A DNA stretch of 64,000 nucleotides from Paeniglutamicibacter cryotolerans (GTDB lineage: Bacteria > Actinomycetota > Actinomycetes > Actinomycetales > Micrococcaceae). The notes beneath the pieces are model-generated. The model was not told the DNA's origin, searched no databases, and worked only from the letters and a program-made list of their open reading frames with translations. The stretch lies in assembly GCF_014190875.1 (NCBI RefSeq), contig NZ_JACHVS010000001.1, forward strand, positions 930,001-994,000, in the 5' to 3' direction. Each line of letters opens with the position of its first letter. The stretch's first letter is position 1. Below, piece after piece: positions 33,685-43,786 of the stretch. A program made the translations under genes and the position numbers.

Positions 33685-35238
33685 ATGACCGAAGCCGTCG
33701 CGAACGCCACCCTGTCCGTTGCAGCCATCCTTGCCGAGTCCGCCCGGCGCTACCCGGACCACGTGGCAATCACCGTCGGCGACTCCGACACCACCTACGC
33801 GCAGCTCTGGGACCAGAGCCGGTCCTACGCTGGCGCACTGCGCGCTCAGGGCATCGGGCCCGATGACCGGGTCGCGATCCTGATCCCCAATGTCACCGAC
33901 TTTGCCCGCGTCTACTATGCTGTGCTCGCGCTCGGGGCGACGGCGGTCCCGATCCACGCACTGCTCAAGCGCCACGAGATCGCCTACATGCTGCAGGACG
34001 CCGATGTGAAGACACTCGTGTGCGCCGCCCCGCTGCTCGGCGAGGGCGCCCCCGGCGCCGAAACCGCCGGCGCAACGGTCTTCTCGGTGCTCTCCCCCGA
34101 GGCCGGGGCACACGCCCGGCTCGAGGATCTGGCCGCCGCGGCGGAGCCGATCGCCGAATACATGCACCGCTCCCCGCTGGACATCGCCACCATCCTCTAC
34201 ACCTCGGGCACCACCGGAAAGCCCAAGGGAGCCCTGGGCACCCACCTGTCCCTGGTTGAACAGGTCAACGTGATCCTGCTCAACACCCTGGACATCCGCT
34301 CGGGCGACAAGATCTTCGGCGGGCTGCCGCTGTTCCACACCTTCGGCCAGACGGTGGTGCTCAACGCCGGGCTGCGGGTCGGCGCACAACTGATGCTGCT
34401 GCCAAAGTTCACCGGCGCGGCCGCGCTGGATCTGCTGCAGAACCACGGCATCAACGTCTTCTGCGGCGTTCCAACCATGTACGTGGCGCTGCTGGAGGCC
34501 GCCCGGGAGAAGCCGGGCCCGGCGCCGGAATTGCGCTATGCGGTTTCCGGCGGCTCCGCGCTGCCGGTCTCGGTGCTGAACCGTTTCCACGAGACCTTCG
34601 GCGGCCACATCCATGAGGGCTACGGGCTGACCGAGACCTCGCCGGTGGCGACGTTCAACCATGTGGGGCGCCCGGCCCGCGCCGGCACCATCGGCACCCC
34701 GATCTGGGGCGTCGAGGTGGAGATCGCCCGGACCGAGGTGTACGACGCCATCGAACTACTGCCCCGCGGAGAGGTCGGCGAGCTGGTGATCCGCGGGCAC
34801 AACCTGTTTTCCGGCTACCTGAACCGCCCCGAGGCAACGGCCGAGGCCATGGTCGATGGCTGGTTCCGGACCGGAGACCTCGGCACCAAGGACGCAGACG
34901 ATTACGTGAGCATCGTGGACCGCAAGAAGGACATGATCCTGCGCAACGGCTACAACGTCTACCCGCGCGAGGTCGAGGAGGCGCTTATCCGGCACCCGGA
35001 GATCACCAATGCAGCCGTCTTCGGCGTCGAGGATCCGACCCACGGGCAGGAAATCGCCGCCGCCATCACGCTGGCACCGGGCAGCACGCTGGATGCCGAG
35101 GCGATCCGCGCCTATGCCGCCGAACAGGTAGCGGCCTACAAGTACCCGCGTCTGATCCACATCGTCACCGAATTCCCGCTGGGCCCCAGCGGGAAGATCC
35201 TCAAGCGCGAGCTGGTGGTCACCTTCTCCCGGGAGTAG
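33685..35238 (+). CDS. AMP-dependent acyl-CoA ligase
   Basis: This 517-residue adenylate-forming enzyme has the P-loop ILYTSGTTGKPKG, the aromatic loop YGLTETSP, the hinge FRTGDLG..IVDRKKDMI and the C-terminal catalytic lysine in PSGKILKREL. It activates a fatty or aromatic acid to its CoA ester. AAGGAG precedes the ATG at 33685. The convergent CoA-ester lyase gene suggests related carboxylic-acid CoA metabolism. Confidence 0.9.
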   Translation: MTEAVANATLSVAAILAESARRYPDHVAITVGDSDTTYAQLWDQSRSYAGALRAQGIGPDDRVAILIPNVTDFARVYYAVLALGATAVPIHALLKRHEIAYMLQDADVKTLVCAAPLLGEGAPGAETAGATVFSVLSPEAGAHARLEDLAAAAEPIAEYMHRSPLDIATILYTSGTTGKPKGALGTHLSLVEQVNVILLNTLDIRSGDKIFGGLPLFHTFGQTVVLNAGLRVGAQLMLLPKFTGAAALDLLQNHGINVFCGVPTMYVALLEAAREKPGPAPELRYAVSGGSALPVSVLNRFHETFGGHIHEGYGLTETSPVATFNHVGRPARAGTIGTPIWGVEVEIARTEVYDAIELLPRGEVGELVIRGHNLFSGYLNRPEATAEAMVDGWFRTGDLGTKDADDYVSIVDRKKDMILRNGYNVYPREVEEALIRHPEITNAAVFGVEDPTHGQEIAAAITLAPGSTLDAEAIRAYAAEQVAAYKYPRLIHIVTEFPLGPSGKILKRELVVTFSRE

Positions 35239-35268
35239 GGCGGAATCCCCGAGCGCATCATGAGGACG

Positions 35269-35302
35269 AAGCATCCCGCCCGCTGCCGGGGACGGGACGC
35301 TT
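35269..35302. terminator. Hairpin between convergent genes
   Basis: AAGCATCCCGCCC (35269-35281) pairs with GGACGGGACGCTT (35290-35302) with two mismatches. It lies between the ligase stop and the CoA lyase stop and probably works in both directions. Confidence 0.55.
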
Positions 35303-35321
35303 CTCAACAGCAACAAGTGAC

Positions 35322-36167
35322 CTAGGCGTTCCAGAGTCCGTAGGAATCGGCCAGATCGGCGATCTTCTGCGCACGGGCCAGTCGCGGCAGGTAGGATCCG
35401 TCGCCGACCGAGGCCCCGGCGGCGTGGGCTTCGAGCATGTCGTGTGCCCAGTCCAGCTCGTCGGTGCTCGGGGCCAGGCCCTGGTTCGCTCCATCGATCT
35501 GGTCGACGCTCAAGCACAGCTTGCCGGTCATGCCCATGGACGCCGTGACTGCCGCGTCGGACAGGACCCGGGCCTGGTCGGCTCCCGGCGTCGAGGGGCC
35601 ATCGATCGCGCCGGGCAGCTTGCCCACGCGCGAGGCGACAACGAGCTTGCCGCGGGCATAGGCCAGGGCCAGCGGGTCATCGGAGACGCCGGTGTCCTTG
35701 CGGAAGTCGTTCACGCCGAAGGCCAGGCGGAAAGTGCCCGGGGCCGAGGCGATGGAGGTCGCGGCCTCGATGCCGAGCGCCGATTCGATCAGCGCGAGCA
35801 CCGGGGTGCCGGCGGTCAGGCGCATCGCCGTGTAGGTAACCTGCTCGGGCTTTTCGGTCATCGCGAGCATGACACCGCGCAAGCCCGGCGCCTTGGACAG
35901 GGCCGCAAGGTCCTTGGCCCAGAAGTCGGTATCGATGCCGTTCACGCGCACCCAGGCCGTCATGCCGGTGGACAGGGCCTCTACGACCGATTCGCGGGCC
36001 TCGTCCTTCTTGTCATCGGGGACTGCGGCTTCCATGTCGAAAATGACCGAGTCCGCCTCGGAGGCAAGCGCGGGGCCGAATTTCTCCGGGTGTGCGGCGT
36101 TGACCAGCAGCCAGGATCGGGACAGTTTTGCGGGCAGAGACGCCGCACGTCGGTTACGGAAAGCCAT
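35322..36167 (-). CDS. CoA-ester lyase (HpcH/HpaI, CitE-like)
   Basis: The 281-residue TIM-barrel protein has the CitE/malyl-CoA lyase pattern (SRSWLLVNAAHPEKFGPAL, SVIFDMEAAVPDDKKDEAR with acidic metal ligands, VLALIESALGIEAA, FRLAFGVNDFRKD). It cleaves a 3-hydroxyacyl-CoA such as citramalyl-, malyl- or HMG-like CoA. The ATG at 36167 is preceded by TAGGCT seven bases upstream, so the mRNA is probably leaderless. Confidence 0.85.
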   Translation of the reverse strand: MAFRNRRAASLPAKLSRSWLLVNAAHPEKFGPALASEADSVIFDMEAAVPDDKKDEARESVVEALSTGMTAWVRVNGIDTDFWAKDLAALSKAPGLRGVMLAMTEKPEQVTYTAMRLTAGTPVLALIESALGIEAATSIASAPGTFRLAFGVNDFRKDTGVSDDPLALAYARGKLVVASRVGKLPGAIDGPSTPGADQARVLSDAAVTASMGMTGKLCLSVDQIDGANQGLAPSTDELDWAHDMLEAHAAGASVGDGSYLPRLARAQKIADLADSYGLWNA

Positions 36168-36435
36168 GCACAACAGCCTATCGAGTTCCGGGCCGTTCGT
36201 TTAACGCGACCGGTGCTGCCACACCCCGCCACGGGGCCATTCCCTTCCGCCCCACCGCCCGCCTTTGGCGCGCTTCGATCACGGTGCCGGACATTGACTG
36301 TTGATTCTGCGGCGATACATGCACCTAACCGAATTTATGATGCGCTTTTCTCGTCGCCTTTCCCGCGGGCGTAAGGTTTCTACGGCTGTGACCTCTCCGA
36401 CACGGCCCACGCTCCACACCGCAAGGAACCAACGC

Positions 36436-37911
36436 ATGTCTGAAAAGACTTCAGGTCCGACCCCAACGGCCCCGTCCTCCGCCGACGACCAGCCGCTTGA
36501 ACGGGCACTATCCAACCGCCACATCCAGCTCATGGCCATTGGCGGGGCCATCGGAACCGGCCTGTTCATGGGTTCGGGTAAAACGATCTCCGTGGCCGGG
36601 CCCTCGGTGATCTTCGTGTACATGATCATCGGCTTCATGCTCTTCTTCGTCATGCGCGCCATGGGCGAGCTGCTGCTGAGCAACCTGGCCTACAAGAACT
36701 TCAGCGACTTCGCCGGGGATTTGCTGGGCCCCTGGGCCTCCTTCTTCACCGGCTGGACCTACTGGTTCTGCTGGATCGTCACCGGCATCGCCGACGTGGT
36801 GGCCATCGCCCACTACGTGGCGTTCTGGTGGCCGAACCTGCCGCTATGGATCCCGGCCGTCGCCTGCATCCTGATCCTGCTGGGCCTGAACCTGCCCACC
36901 GTACGCGCCTTCGGCGAGACCGAGTTCTGGTTCGCGCTGATCAAGATCGTCGCCATCCTGGCGCTGATCGTCACCGGCCTGGTCATGATCATCGTGGGCT
37001 TCGAAACCGACGGGGCCCGCGCGTCCTTCAGCAACCTATGGGACAACGGGGGCATGTTCCCGACCGGCTTCATGGGCTTCGTCGCCGGGTTCCAGATCGC
37101 CGTGTTCGCCTTCGTGGGCATCGAGCTGGTCGGTACGGCCGCCGCCGAGACCAAGGACCCGGAAAAGAACCTGCCGCGCGCGGTGAACTCGATTCCGGTG
37201 CGCGTACTGCTCTTCTACGTGGGTGCGCTGATCATCCTCATGGCCGTCCGCCCGTGGTCCGATTACAGCGCCGATGAATCGCCCTTCGTGGGCATGTTCG
37301 CCCTGGCCGGCCTGGTCGGCGCTGCCGGGGTGGTGAACTTCGTGGTCCTGACCTCGGCCACCTCGAGTGCCAACTCGGGCATATATTCCACCTCGCGCAT
37401 GGTCTACGGGCTGGCCCGGGAGGGCGATGCGCCCAATGGCTTCGGCAGGCTCTCGTCCCGCAGGGTCCCGAAGAACGCACTGGTCTTCTCCTGCATGTTC
37501 CTGCTCGCCGGCGTCGCCCTGCTCTACGCCGAAGGTTCGGTGGCAGAGGCGTTCACGCTGGTCACCACGATCTCGGCGCTGTGCTTCATGTTCGTATGGT
37601 CGATCATCCTGATCAGCTACATCGTCTTCCGCCGACGCCGCCCGCAGCTGCACGCGGCCAGCTCGTTCAAGATGCCCGGCGGGGCGTTCATGCCGTACGT
37701 GGTGCTCGCCTTCTTCGGCTTCATCATTTGGGCGCTGACCACCCAGCCGGACACGCTCATGGCATTGGCCTTCACCCCCGGGTGGTTCCTCGTCCTGGCG
37801 ATCGGCTACCTGGTGCTGCGCCGCAACACGCAGCACGGAATCCTCCGCGCCGAACACGCGGCCAAGGTCGCTGCCGAGCACGCCGAACGCCGCGCCCACC
37901 TGCGCGGCTAG
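36436..37911 (+). CDS. Amino-acid permease (AAT family, CycA/AnsP-like)
   Basis: This 491-residue, 12-helix transporter has the AAT-family signature in TM1 (LMAIGGAIGTGLFMGSGKTI), the TM3 part FMLFFVMRAMGELLLSN, and TSATSSANSGIYSTSRM of D-Ser/D-Ala/Gly or asparagine permeases. AAGGAA precedes ATG 36436; the frame is open to 36301 without support. The C-terminal tail is basic and helical. Confidence 0.88.
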   Translation: MSEKTSGPTPTAPSSADDQPLERALSNRHIQLMAIGGAIGTGLFMGSGKTISVAGPSVIFVYMIIGFMLFFVMRAMGELLLSNLAYKNFSDFAGDLLGPWASFFTGWTYWFCWIVTGIADVVAIAHYVAFWWPNLPLWIPAVACILILLGLNLPTVRAFGETEFWFALIKIVAILALIVTGLVMIIVGFETDGARASFSNLWDNGGMFPTGFMGFVAGFQIAVFAFVGIELVGTAAAETKDPEKNLPRAVNSIPVRVLLFYVGALIILMAVRPWSDYSADESPFVGMFALAGLVGAAGVVNFVVLTSATSSANSGIYSTSRMVYGLAREGDAPNGFGRLSSRRVPKNALVFSCMFLLAGVALLYAEGSVAEAFTLVTTISALCFMFVWSIILISYIVFRRRRPQLHAASSFKMPGGAFMPYVVLAFFGFIIWALTTQPDTLMALAFTPGWFLVLAIGYLVLRRNTQHGILRAEHAAKVAAEHAERRAHLRG

Positions 37912-37924
37912 GACTACCGGCACG

Positions 37925-37981
37925 GCCAACGGCCGCCGTCGCGGTTCCCCTGTGGCGGGGAGCGCGCCGGCGGCCGTTGGC
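37925..37981. terminator. 14-base-pair hairpin between convergent permease and betA
   Basis: GCCAACGGCCGCCG (37925-37938) is perfectly complementary to CGGCGGCCGTTGGC (37968-37981). It lies between the stops of the amino-acid permease and the choline dehydrogenase-like gene; likely bidirectional. Confidence 0.7.
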
Positions 37982-37998
37982 GTACCGGGCCGCTCGGG

Positions 37999-39588
37999 CT
38001 AGAAGCCGTCCCTGATCAGCTCGGCACAGCGTTCGCCGATCATCATGGTGGTGATGTTCGGGTTCACCGTGACCAGCGCCGGCATCACGGAGGCGTCGGC
38101 AACCCGCAGCCCGCTCACGCCCTTGACCCGCAGCTGCGGATCCAGCGGCGACATCTCGTCCTCCGGGGCGCCCATGCGCACCGATCCAGCCGGGTGGTAC
38201 ACGGTGTTGTGGGTGCGCTTGATGTAGTCGGCGATCTGCTCGTCGCTCTGCACCTCCACCCCCGGGTAGAGCTCGACCCCGGCCCATTCGGCCATGGCCG
38301 GCCGGGAGACGATGTCGCGGGCCTTGCGGATCCCGGCGATCATGACCCGCATGTCGTGTCCGCCCTCATCGGTGAAGTAGCGCGGATCCACTCGCGGCTT
38401 GTCGCGGTAGTCGCGGCTGCGCAGGCGCACCGTGCCCCGGGACTTGGCCCGAGTGACATTCGGGGTCAGGCAGAAGCCGTTGTCGGTGGTCGGATAGCCG
38501 TGGCGCAACGTGTGCATGTCGAAGGGGACGGATCCGTAGTGCATCATCAAATCCGGGCGGTCCAGGCCCTCGACGGTGTTGGCGAAGATCCCGATCTCCC
38601 ACCACTGGGTGGATTCGGTCACCATCGGCTTCTTCGCCTCCCACTGGATCACTCCCTCGGGGTGGTCCTGCAGGTTGGAGCCGACGCCCGGTGAATGCAC
38701 CAGGAGTTCCACGCCATGCTCGGCCAGGTGCTCGGCCGGGCCGATCCCCGAGAGCATCAGCAGCTTGGGCGAATCGATGGCTCCGGCACTGACAATGACT
38801 TCGCGGCGCGCCGTCAGCTCGTGGGTGCGGCCGAACGACGAATCCACGACGTCCACTCCGGTACAGGCCTTGTCCGCGTCGAAGCGCAGGCGTCGGGCCC
38901 GCAGCCCGGTGAGCAGCGTCAGGTTCTCCCGGTCGCGGATCGGATGGAGGTAGGAGACCGAGCTGGAGGCGCGGGTTCCGTCGGCCTGCCTGTTGATCTG
39001 GAAGAAGCTGGCACCGGTCCGTGTCGTGGAGCCGTTGTTGAATTGCGCGCGCGGGATGCCCGCCTGCTCGCAGGCATCGAGCACGGCGACGCCACAGGGG
39101 TCGGCGGGTGGCACGTTCATCAGGTGCACCGGCCCGGCGTCCCCGTGGTGGGGCGCGTCCGGCCCGGCGTTCTCGTTGGTTTCCAGCTGCTTGTAGAGCC
39201 GGAAGCCGGTCTCGGCGTTCCAGCCGTGGGCTCCATGGTCCTTTTCCCAGGCGTCGAGGTCCTCGGCCGGGGCCCAGAAGGCGATGCAGGAGTTGTGGCT
39301 CGAGCACCCGCCCAGGACCTTGGCGCGGGAATGGCGCATGAAGGAATTGCCGTTCTCCTGTTCCTCGATCGGGTAGTCCCAGTCGTAGCCGGATTCCAGC
39401 AGTTCCATCCACCGGTCCAGTCTCAGGACCTCGGGCAGGTCGCCGTCGTCCGGGCCCGCCTCGACGAGCGCCACCTGGAGTGCGGGATCCTCGCTGAGCC
39501 GGGCCGCCACAGCGGCACCTGCCGAACCACCGCCGATCACGATGTAGTCGAATTCCGTGGCGGGAAGCCCGCTGTTCTGTTCAGTCAT
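37999..39588 (-). CDS. betA: Choline dehydrogenase-like GMC oxidoreductase
   Basis: This 529-residue GMC flavoprotein has the FAD motif IGGGSAG (residues 18-24), the GMC signature region KVLGGCSSHNSCIAFWAP, and the catalytic pair in YHPAGSVRMG (His) and VNPNITTMMIG (Asn). In context it oxidises choline to betaine aldehyde. It is 14 bases downstream of betB and starts after AAGGAG. Other GMC alcohol substrates are possible by sequence alone; the operon supports choline. Confidence 0.87.
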   Translation of the reverse strand: MTEQNSGLPATEFDYIVIGGGSAGAAVAARLSEDPALQVALVEAGPDDGDLPEVLRLDRWMELLESGYDWDYPIEEQENGNSFMRHSRAKVLGGCSSHNSCIAFWAPAEDLDAWEKDHGAHGWNAETGFRLYKQLETNENAGPDAPHHGDAGPVHLMNVPPADPCGVAVLDACEQAGIPRAQFNNGSTTRTGASFFQINRQADGTRASSSVSYLHPIRDRENLTLLTGLRARRLRFDADKACTGVDVVDSSFGRTHELTARREVIVSAGAIDSPKLLMLSGIGPAEHLAEHGVELLVHSPGVGSNLQDHPEGVIQWEAKKPMVTESTQWWEIGIFANTVEGLDRPDLMMHYGSVPFDMHTLRHGYPTTDNGFCLTPNVTRAKSRGTVRLRSRDYRDKPRVDPRYFTDEGGHDMRVMIAGIRKARDIVSRPAMAEWAGVELYPGVEVQSDEQIADYIKRTHNTVYHPAGSVRMGAPEDEMSPLDPQLRVKGVSGLRVADASVMPALVTVNPNITTMMIGERCAELIRDGF

Positions 39589-39602
39589 TTGGCTGCTCCT
39601 TG

Positions 39603-41117
39603 TCAGTTACCGGCGAACCAGCCGGTGACCTGCGGGTCGAGGTTCTGGTAGATGTGCTTGGCTTCCTGGTATTCACCCAGGCCGGTGGGGCCCAGCTCGC
39701 GGCCGACTCCGGACTGGCCGAAGCCGCCCCATTCGGCCTGCGGCAGGTAAGGGTGGAAATCGTTGATCCAGACGGTTCCATGGCGCAGGGCCCCGGCAAC
39801 GCGCTGCGCCTTGCCCGCATCCTGCGTCCAGACGGCTCCGGCCAACCCGTAATCCGTGTCGTTGCCGATCGCCACCGCCTCGGCCTCCGTGGTGAACGTT
39901 TCAACGGTGACCGTCGGTCCGAAGGCTTCCTCACGGGCGACGGACATGTCGCCGGTGACCCGATCGAGCACCGTCGGGAGGTAGAAGTGGCCGGATTCCA
40001 GGTTGGTCCCGTCGGCATTGGTGGCAGCCCGGCCGCCGCAGCGCAGCCGGGCGCCCTCGGCGATGCCCCTGCGCACATAGGCATCAACCTTGTCCCGGTG
40101 CCCGGCCGAGATCAGTGCCCCGGAATCCGCCGCCTCGTCGAATGGCCCGCCAAGGCGGATCAGCCCGGCCCGGCGCACCAGCTCGTCGACGAAGGCCTCT
40201 GCGATCGACTCCTCTACCACCAGCCGGGAGCCAGCCGAGCAGACCTGCCCGGAGTGGACGAACGCGCCATTGAGCGCGTTGTCCACCGCGGCATCGAAGT
40301 CGGCATCGGCGAAGATGACGTTCGGGTTCTTCCCGCCGAGCTCCAGCGCCACCTTTTTCACCGTGCCAGCAGCCGCAGCGGCAACGGCCCGCCCGGTGAC
40401 CAGCCCCCCGGTGAAGGAGACCATGTCCACGTCGCGGTGCTCACTGAGCGGAGGTCCGACCCGGGAACCGGCGCCGGTGACCAGGTTCGCCACGCCGGCG
40501 GGCAGCCCCAGCTCGTGCAGCACCTCCATCATCAGGATCGATGTCGAGGGGGTCAGCTCGGCCGGCTTGAGGATGAAGGAACAACCGGCAGCCAGTGCCG
40601 GCGCGATCTTCCAGGCCGCCTGCAGCAGCGGGTAGTTCCACGGGGTGATCATCGAACACACGCCGACCGGTTCGTAGACGATCCGCGAGACCACCGAGTT
40701 GTCCCCCGCATCGACGATCCTGCCGGCGTCCTGCCCCGACACCTTGCCGTAGTAGGTGAAGCAGGCGGCGATGTCATCGATGTCCAGCCGGGCCTCGAGG
40801 ATCCGCTTGCCGGTGTCCAGCGCCTCGGCCCGGGCGAATTCCTCCTTGCGTTCGAGCAACCGCGCCGCCACCCTGAGCAGGAACGACCCGCGTTCGGGGG
40901 CCGGCACCGAAGACCAGACCCCCGCATCGAACGAGGCGCGGGCGGCGGCAATCGCCCGTTCCGAGTCGGCTCCACTCCCCTCCGACACGGTGGCAACCAC
41001 CTCGCCGCTGCCCGGGCAGGTGATCTGCCGGGTCGCCCCGTCGGCCGCCGCCGCCCAGGTTCCGCCGATGAAGATGCTGACCCCGGGCGCGGGGGCTGCC
41101 CCGTTAGTGTTGCTCAT
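39603..41117 (-). CDS. betB: Betaine-aldehyde dehydrogenase
   Basis: This 504-residue aldehyde dehydrogenase has the NAD-binding part (MITPWNYPLLQAAWKIAPAL), the catalytic Glu in LELGGKNP and the nucleophile Cys in HSGQVCSAGSRL, and a C-terminal GRELGPTGLGEYQEAKHIY typical of betaine-aldehyde dehydrogenases. It converts betaine aldehyde to glycine betaine. Its start overlaps the betT stop (ATGA), so translation is coupled. Confidence 0.88.
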   Translation of the reverse strand: MSNTNGAAPAPGVSIFIGGTWAAAADGATRQITCPGSGEVVATVSEGSGADSERAIAAARASFDAGVWSSVPAPERGSFLLRVAARLLERKEEFARAEALDTGKRILEARLDIDDIAACFTYYGKVSGQDAGRIVDAGDNSVVSRIVYEPVGVCSMITPWNYPLLQAAWKIAPALAAGCSFILKPAELTPSTSILMMEVLHELGLPAGVANLVTGAGSRVGPPLSEHRDVDMVSFTGGLVTGRAVAAAAAGTVKKVALELGGKNPNVIFADADFDAAVDNALNGAFVHSGQVCSAGSRLVVEESIAEAFVDELVRRAGLIRLGGPFDEAADSGALISAGHRDKVDAYVRRGIAEGARLRCGGRAATNADGTNLESGHFYLPTVLDRVTGDMSVAREEAFGPTVTVETFTTEAEAVAIGNDTDYGLAGAVWTQDAGKAQRVAGALRHGTVWINDFHPYLPQAEWGGFGQSGVGRELGPTGLGEYQEAKHIYQNLDPQVTGWFAGN

Positions 41118-43327
41118 GCGTTTTCCTCTTCCATGATTTCATCGCCGTCCCGTCGGGCGTTCTTGGCCGCGGGCTTGATCGTGGGGATCATTCCCGTATC
41201 GAAGTCGGTATCCCAGTCGTTCTTGTCGGGGCTGTCATCGGAGACCCGGCTTCGCCCGGCGGATTCGGACTGTCCGCGCAGGAAAGACATGTGCACCTCG
41301 TACTGGTCGAGCACATCCGAGATGATCTGCTCGCGGGTGCGGCCCATGAGGTCGTAGCCGTGGCTTCCCTCCTGGGAGAAGACCTCCATCCGGTAGTACT
41401 TCTCCCCGGCGGAGGTGACCTTGGCATAGCTGGGGACCAGGAGCTGGACCGGATACACCTGGTATTTGAAGGTCCGTTCCCCACCGTGCCGGATGATCAG
41501 GTCCACCGAGTCGATGCCCAGCGCGCCGACCGGCTTGATGGTCATCTCGCCGGAGGCCCCGGCATCGGTGAATTCGGCCTTGACCTCTTCCAGCGCCGGT
41601 TCCACAACGTCCTTGACGAACCTCTGCGCTTGTTCGGCGCCCGGATAGGACATGACCCGGGCCAGCCGCTGGTGCCAGCTCCGATGGTGTTCGATGCCGC
41701 CGGCCCCGGTCCGCGAGGACAGGACGGTGTGCAGCGTCTTCTTGTAGCTGCCGGCCAGCGAGCGTTCGATCCGCAGCGCCTTGTAGAGCCCGAGCATGAT
41801 GAACACGAGCACTATCGAGAACGGCAGGCCCATGATCACCGTCGCCTGTTGGAGTGTCGCCACGCCGTCGATCAGCAGCATGGCCAGGGTCAGCAGGCCG
41901 GTGGCGACGGCCCAGAAAACGCGGACCCACTTCGGCCCGTCGGACTCGGAGTCCTTCAGGTGGGAGGTGAAGTTCGCCATCACGAGGGCGCCGGAATCGG
42001 CGCTGGTGACGTAGAAGAGCAGCCCAGTGAAGGTGGCGATGCCGGCTACCAGCGGGACCGCCGGATATTGCTCGAGCAGCGAATAGAAGCCGCGTTCGGG
42101 GGTGTTCATGGCGATGTCGCCGAATTCGGCGTTCCCGCCCATGACCAGGCTCAGCGCGCTGTTACCGAAGATGGAGATCCACAGCAGGATGAAGGCAAAG
42201 GGGACGACAAGTACGCCGGCGACGAACTGGCGGATGGTGCGCCCACGCGATATGCGGGCCAGGAACAGGCCGACGAACGGTGCCCAGGCGATCCACCAGG
42301 CCCAGAAGAACAGGGTCCAACCGTTGAGCCACGCGTCGGGCCGGTCGTACGCGAAGGTGTTCAGCGCCATGCCCGGGAAGAGCGAGAGCGTATCGCCGAT
42401 GTTCTGCACGATGCCGTCGAGCAGGAATCGGGTCTTGCCGGCAAACAGGATGAAGAGCATCAGCACGATGCAGAGGATGATGTTCAGCTCGGAGAGTCGG
42501 CGGATGCCCTTTTCCACGCCGGTGAGCACGGAAATTGTCGCCATGATGACGGAGAGCGCGATCAGGGCGATCTGCACTCCCTTCGATTCCTCGATGCCGA
42601 ACATGAAGGAGAGTCCGAAGTTCAGTTGGGCGACGCCGATGCCCAGCGAGGTGGCGATGCCGAAGATCGCGCCGAGCACCGCCGCGATGTCCACTCCGTG
42701 GCCCAGCGGGCCATGGATGCGCTTGCCCAGGATCGGGTAGAGGGCGGAGCGGATGGACAGCGGGAGGTTGTGGCGGTAGGCGAAGTACGCCAGCGCCAGG
42801 CCGATCAGGGCGTAGAGGCCCCAGCCGAGGATGCCGTAGTGGAAGAGCGTCCAGGCCATGGCCATGCGGGCGGCTTCGACGGTGCTTCCGTCTCCCGTGG
42901 GCGGGGCCAGGTATTGGGTCACCGGCTCGGCAACGGAGAAGAACATCAGATCGATGCCGATGCCCGCGGCAAAGAGCATCGCGGCCCAAGTGAACAGGTT
43001 GAATCCCGGTCTTGAATGGTCGGGCCCGAGTCGGGTCTTCCCGACCTTGGACAGGGCAATGCCGATGACAAAGAGCAGGACGACGACGACGATCAGCGAA
43101 TACCACCAGCCGAACGTGCTTCCCACCCAGCTGACCACGGCGCCGATCACTGCATTGGCGCCCGCCTGGTCGATCAGCGACCAGGCGATGATGGCCAGTA
43201 CTCCGGCGGCGGAGCCGAAGAAGACGACTTTGTTGATCCGGGTTGGGCCCCGCCCTGGCGGGGCAGACCCGCTCTGCTCGTAGGAAGTGGAGACGGTAGA
43301 CCGTTTCGAGAATTTAGCCTCACTCAT
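41114..43327 (-). CDS. betT: BCCT-family choline/betaine transporter with long C-terminal domain
   Basis: The 737-residue protein has 12 helices, the BCCT motif (WTLFFWAWWIAWAPFVGLFL then ARISRGRTIRQF) and a cytoplasmic C-terminal domain of about 180 residues (KDVVEPALEEVKAEFTD.. then GRTREQIISDVLDQYEVHMS) as in osmoregulated BetT. It imports choline by proton symport. TAGCGT lies six bases before the ATG (43334-43339 reversed), without Shine-Dalgarno, so the operon mRNA is likely leaderless. No BetI repressor is adjacent. Confidence 0.9.
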   Translation of the reverse strand: MSEAKFSKRSTVSTSYEQSGSAPPGRGPTRINKVVFFGSAAGVLAIIAWSLIDQAGANAVIGAVVSWVGSTFGWWYSLIVVVVLLFVIGIALSKVGKTRLGPDHSRPGFNLFTWAAMLFAAGIGIDLMFFSVAEPVTQYLAPPTGDGSTVEAARMAMAWTLFHYGILGWGLYALIGLALAYFAYRHNLPLSIRSALYPILGKRIHGPLGHGVDIAAVLGAIFGIATSLGIGVAQLNFGLSFMFGIEESKGVQIALIALSVIMATISVLTGVEKGIRRLSELNIILCIVLMLFILFAGKTRFLLDGIVQNIGDTLSLFPGMALNTFAYDRPDAWLNGWTLFFWAWWIAWAPFVGLFLARISRGRTIRQFVAGVLVVPFAFILLWISIFGNSALSLVMGGNAEFGDIAMNTPERGFYSLLEQYPAVPLVAGIATFTGLLFYVTSADSGALVMANFTSHLKDSESDGPKWVRVFWAVATGLLTLAMLLIDGVATLQQATVIMGLPFSIVLVFIMLGLYKALRIERSLAGSYKKTLHTVLSSRTGAGGIEHHRSWHQRLARVMSYPGAEQAQRFVKDVVEPALEEVKAEFTDAGASGEMTIKPVGALGIDSVDLIIRHGGERTFKYQVYPVQLLVPSYAKVTSAGEKYYRMEVFSQEGSHGYDLMGRTREQIISDVLDQYEVHMSFLRGQSESAGRSRVSDDSPDKNDWDTDFDTGMIPTIKPAAKNARRDGDEIMEEENA

Positions 43328-43786
43328 GCCCGAACGCTAACAGAGCACATCGGATAAAACGTGAAGTTGATCACACTGTTTCTGTTGCATGCCACGCCGC
43401 ATGTGCTGCAATCCGGGGCGCGCGGGTCGCGTTCAAATCGGGGGGAAACGTGAAGCGCCGCCCGTAGCCGCACCCCTCGAGCCACGTGACAAACCTTGAT
43501 ATATCAATGTTCCGGGACAGGTTGACAGTGAAAAGTTGAATCAAAGATGCCGGGCATTCCGCGGTCAGTGAGGCTGGATCGGATGATGAACCCGTGCAGC
43601 GGCTCGACCAAATCGACGTGCCGGTTTTTGTCGAATATGACGCACCCCCTGCGTTCCATGACGAAGGGGCGTTCGCACTTCGACGCCTTCGCCGCGCCTT
43701 TATCCGGGCCCGAACGACGCAATGGCCGGCCCTCGCACCCCTTGGACAGAATGCGCGGGCAGGCCATTGCAGAGAAGCCGACGTAC
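43328..43786. other. Intergenic region between betT and malic-enzyme genes
   Basis: About 460 bases that hold the betT promoter and the end of the malic-enzyme transcript. Open frames here have no ribosome site or family pattern. The stretch around 43490-43520 is locally A/T-richer. Confidence 0.5.
43496..43507. promoter_or_regulatory. Perfect palindrome TTGATATATCAA
   Basis: A 12-base perfect palindrome in an A/T-rich patch about 170 bases upstream of betT. Its form resembles sites of GntR/MarR-type repressors; with no regulator gene beside it, its role is unknown. Confidence 0.35.

Noticed and set aside
39600-41357. A 585-codon plus-strand open frame antisense to betB
   Set aside because: Same reason: shadow of a strongly supported aldehyde dehydrogenase gene.
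41291-43015. A 574-codon plus-strand open frame antisense to betT
   Set aside because: It mirrors the betT codons, is rich in Asp/Gly/His/Arg without motifs, and has no ribosome site. Long antisense frames are expected at high GC3.
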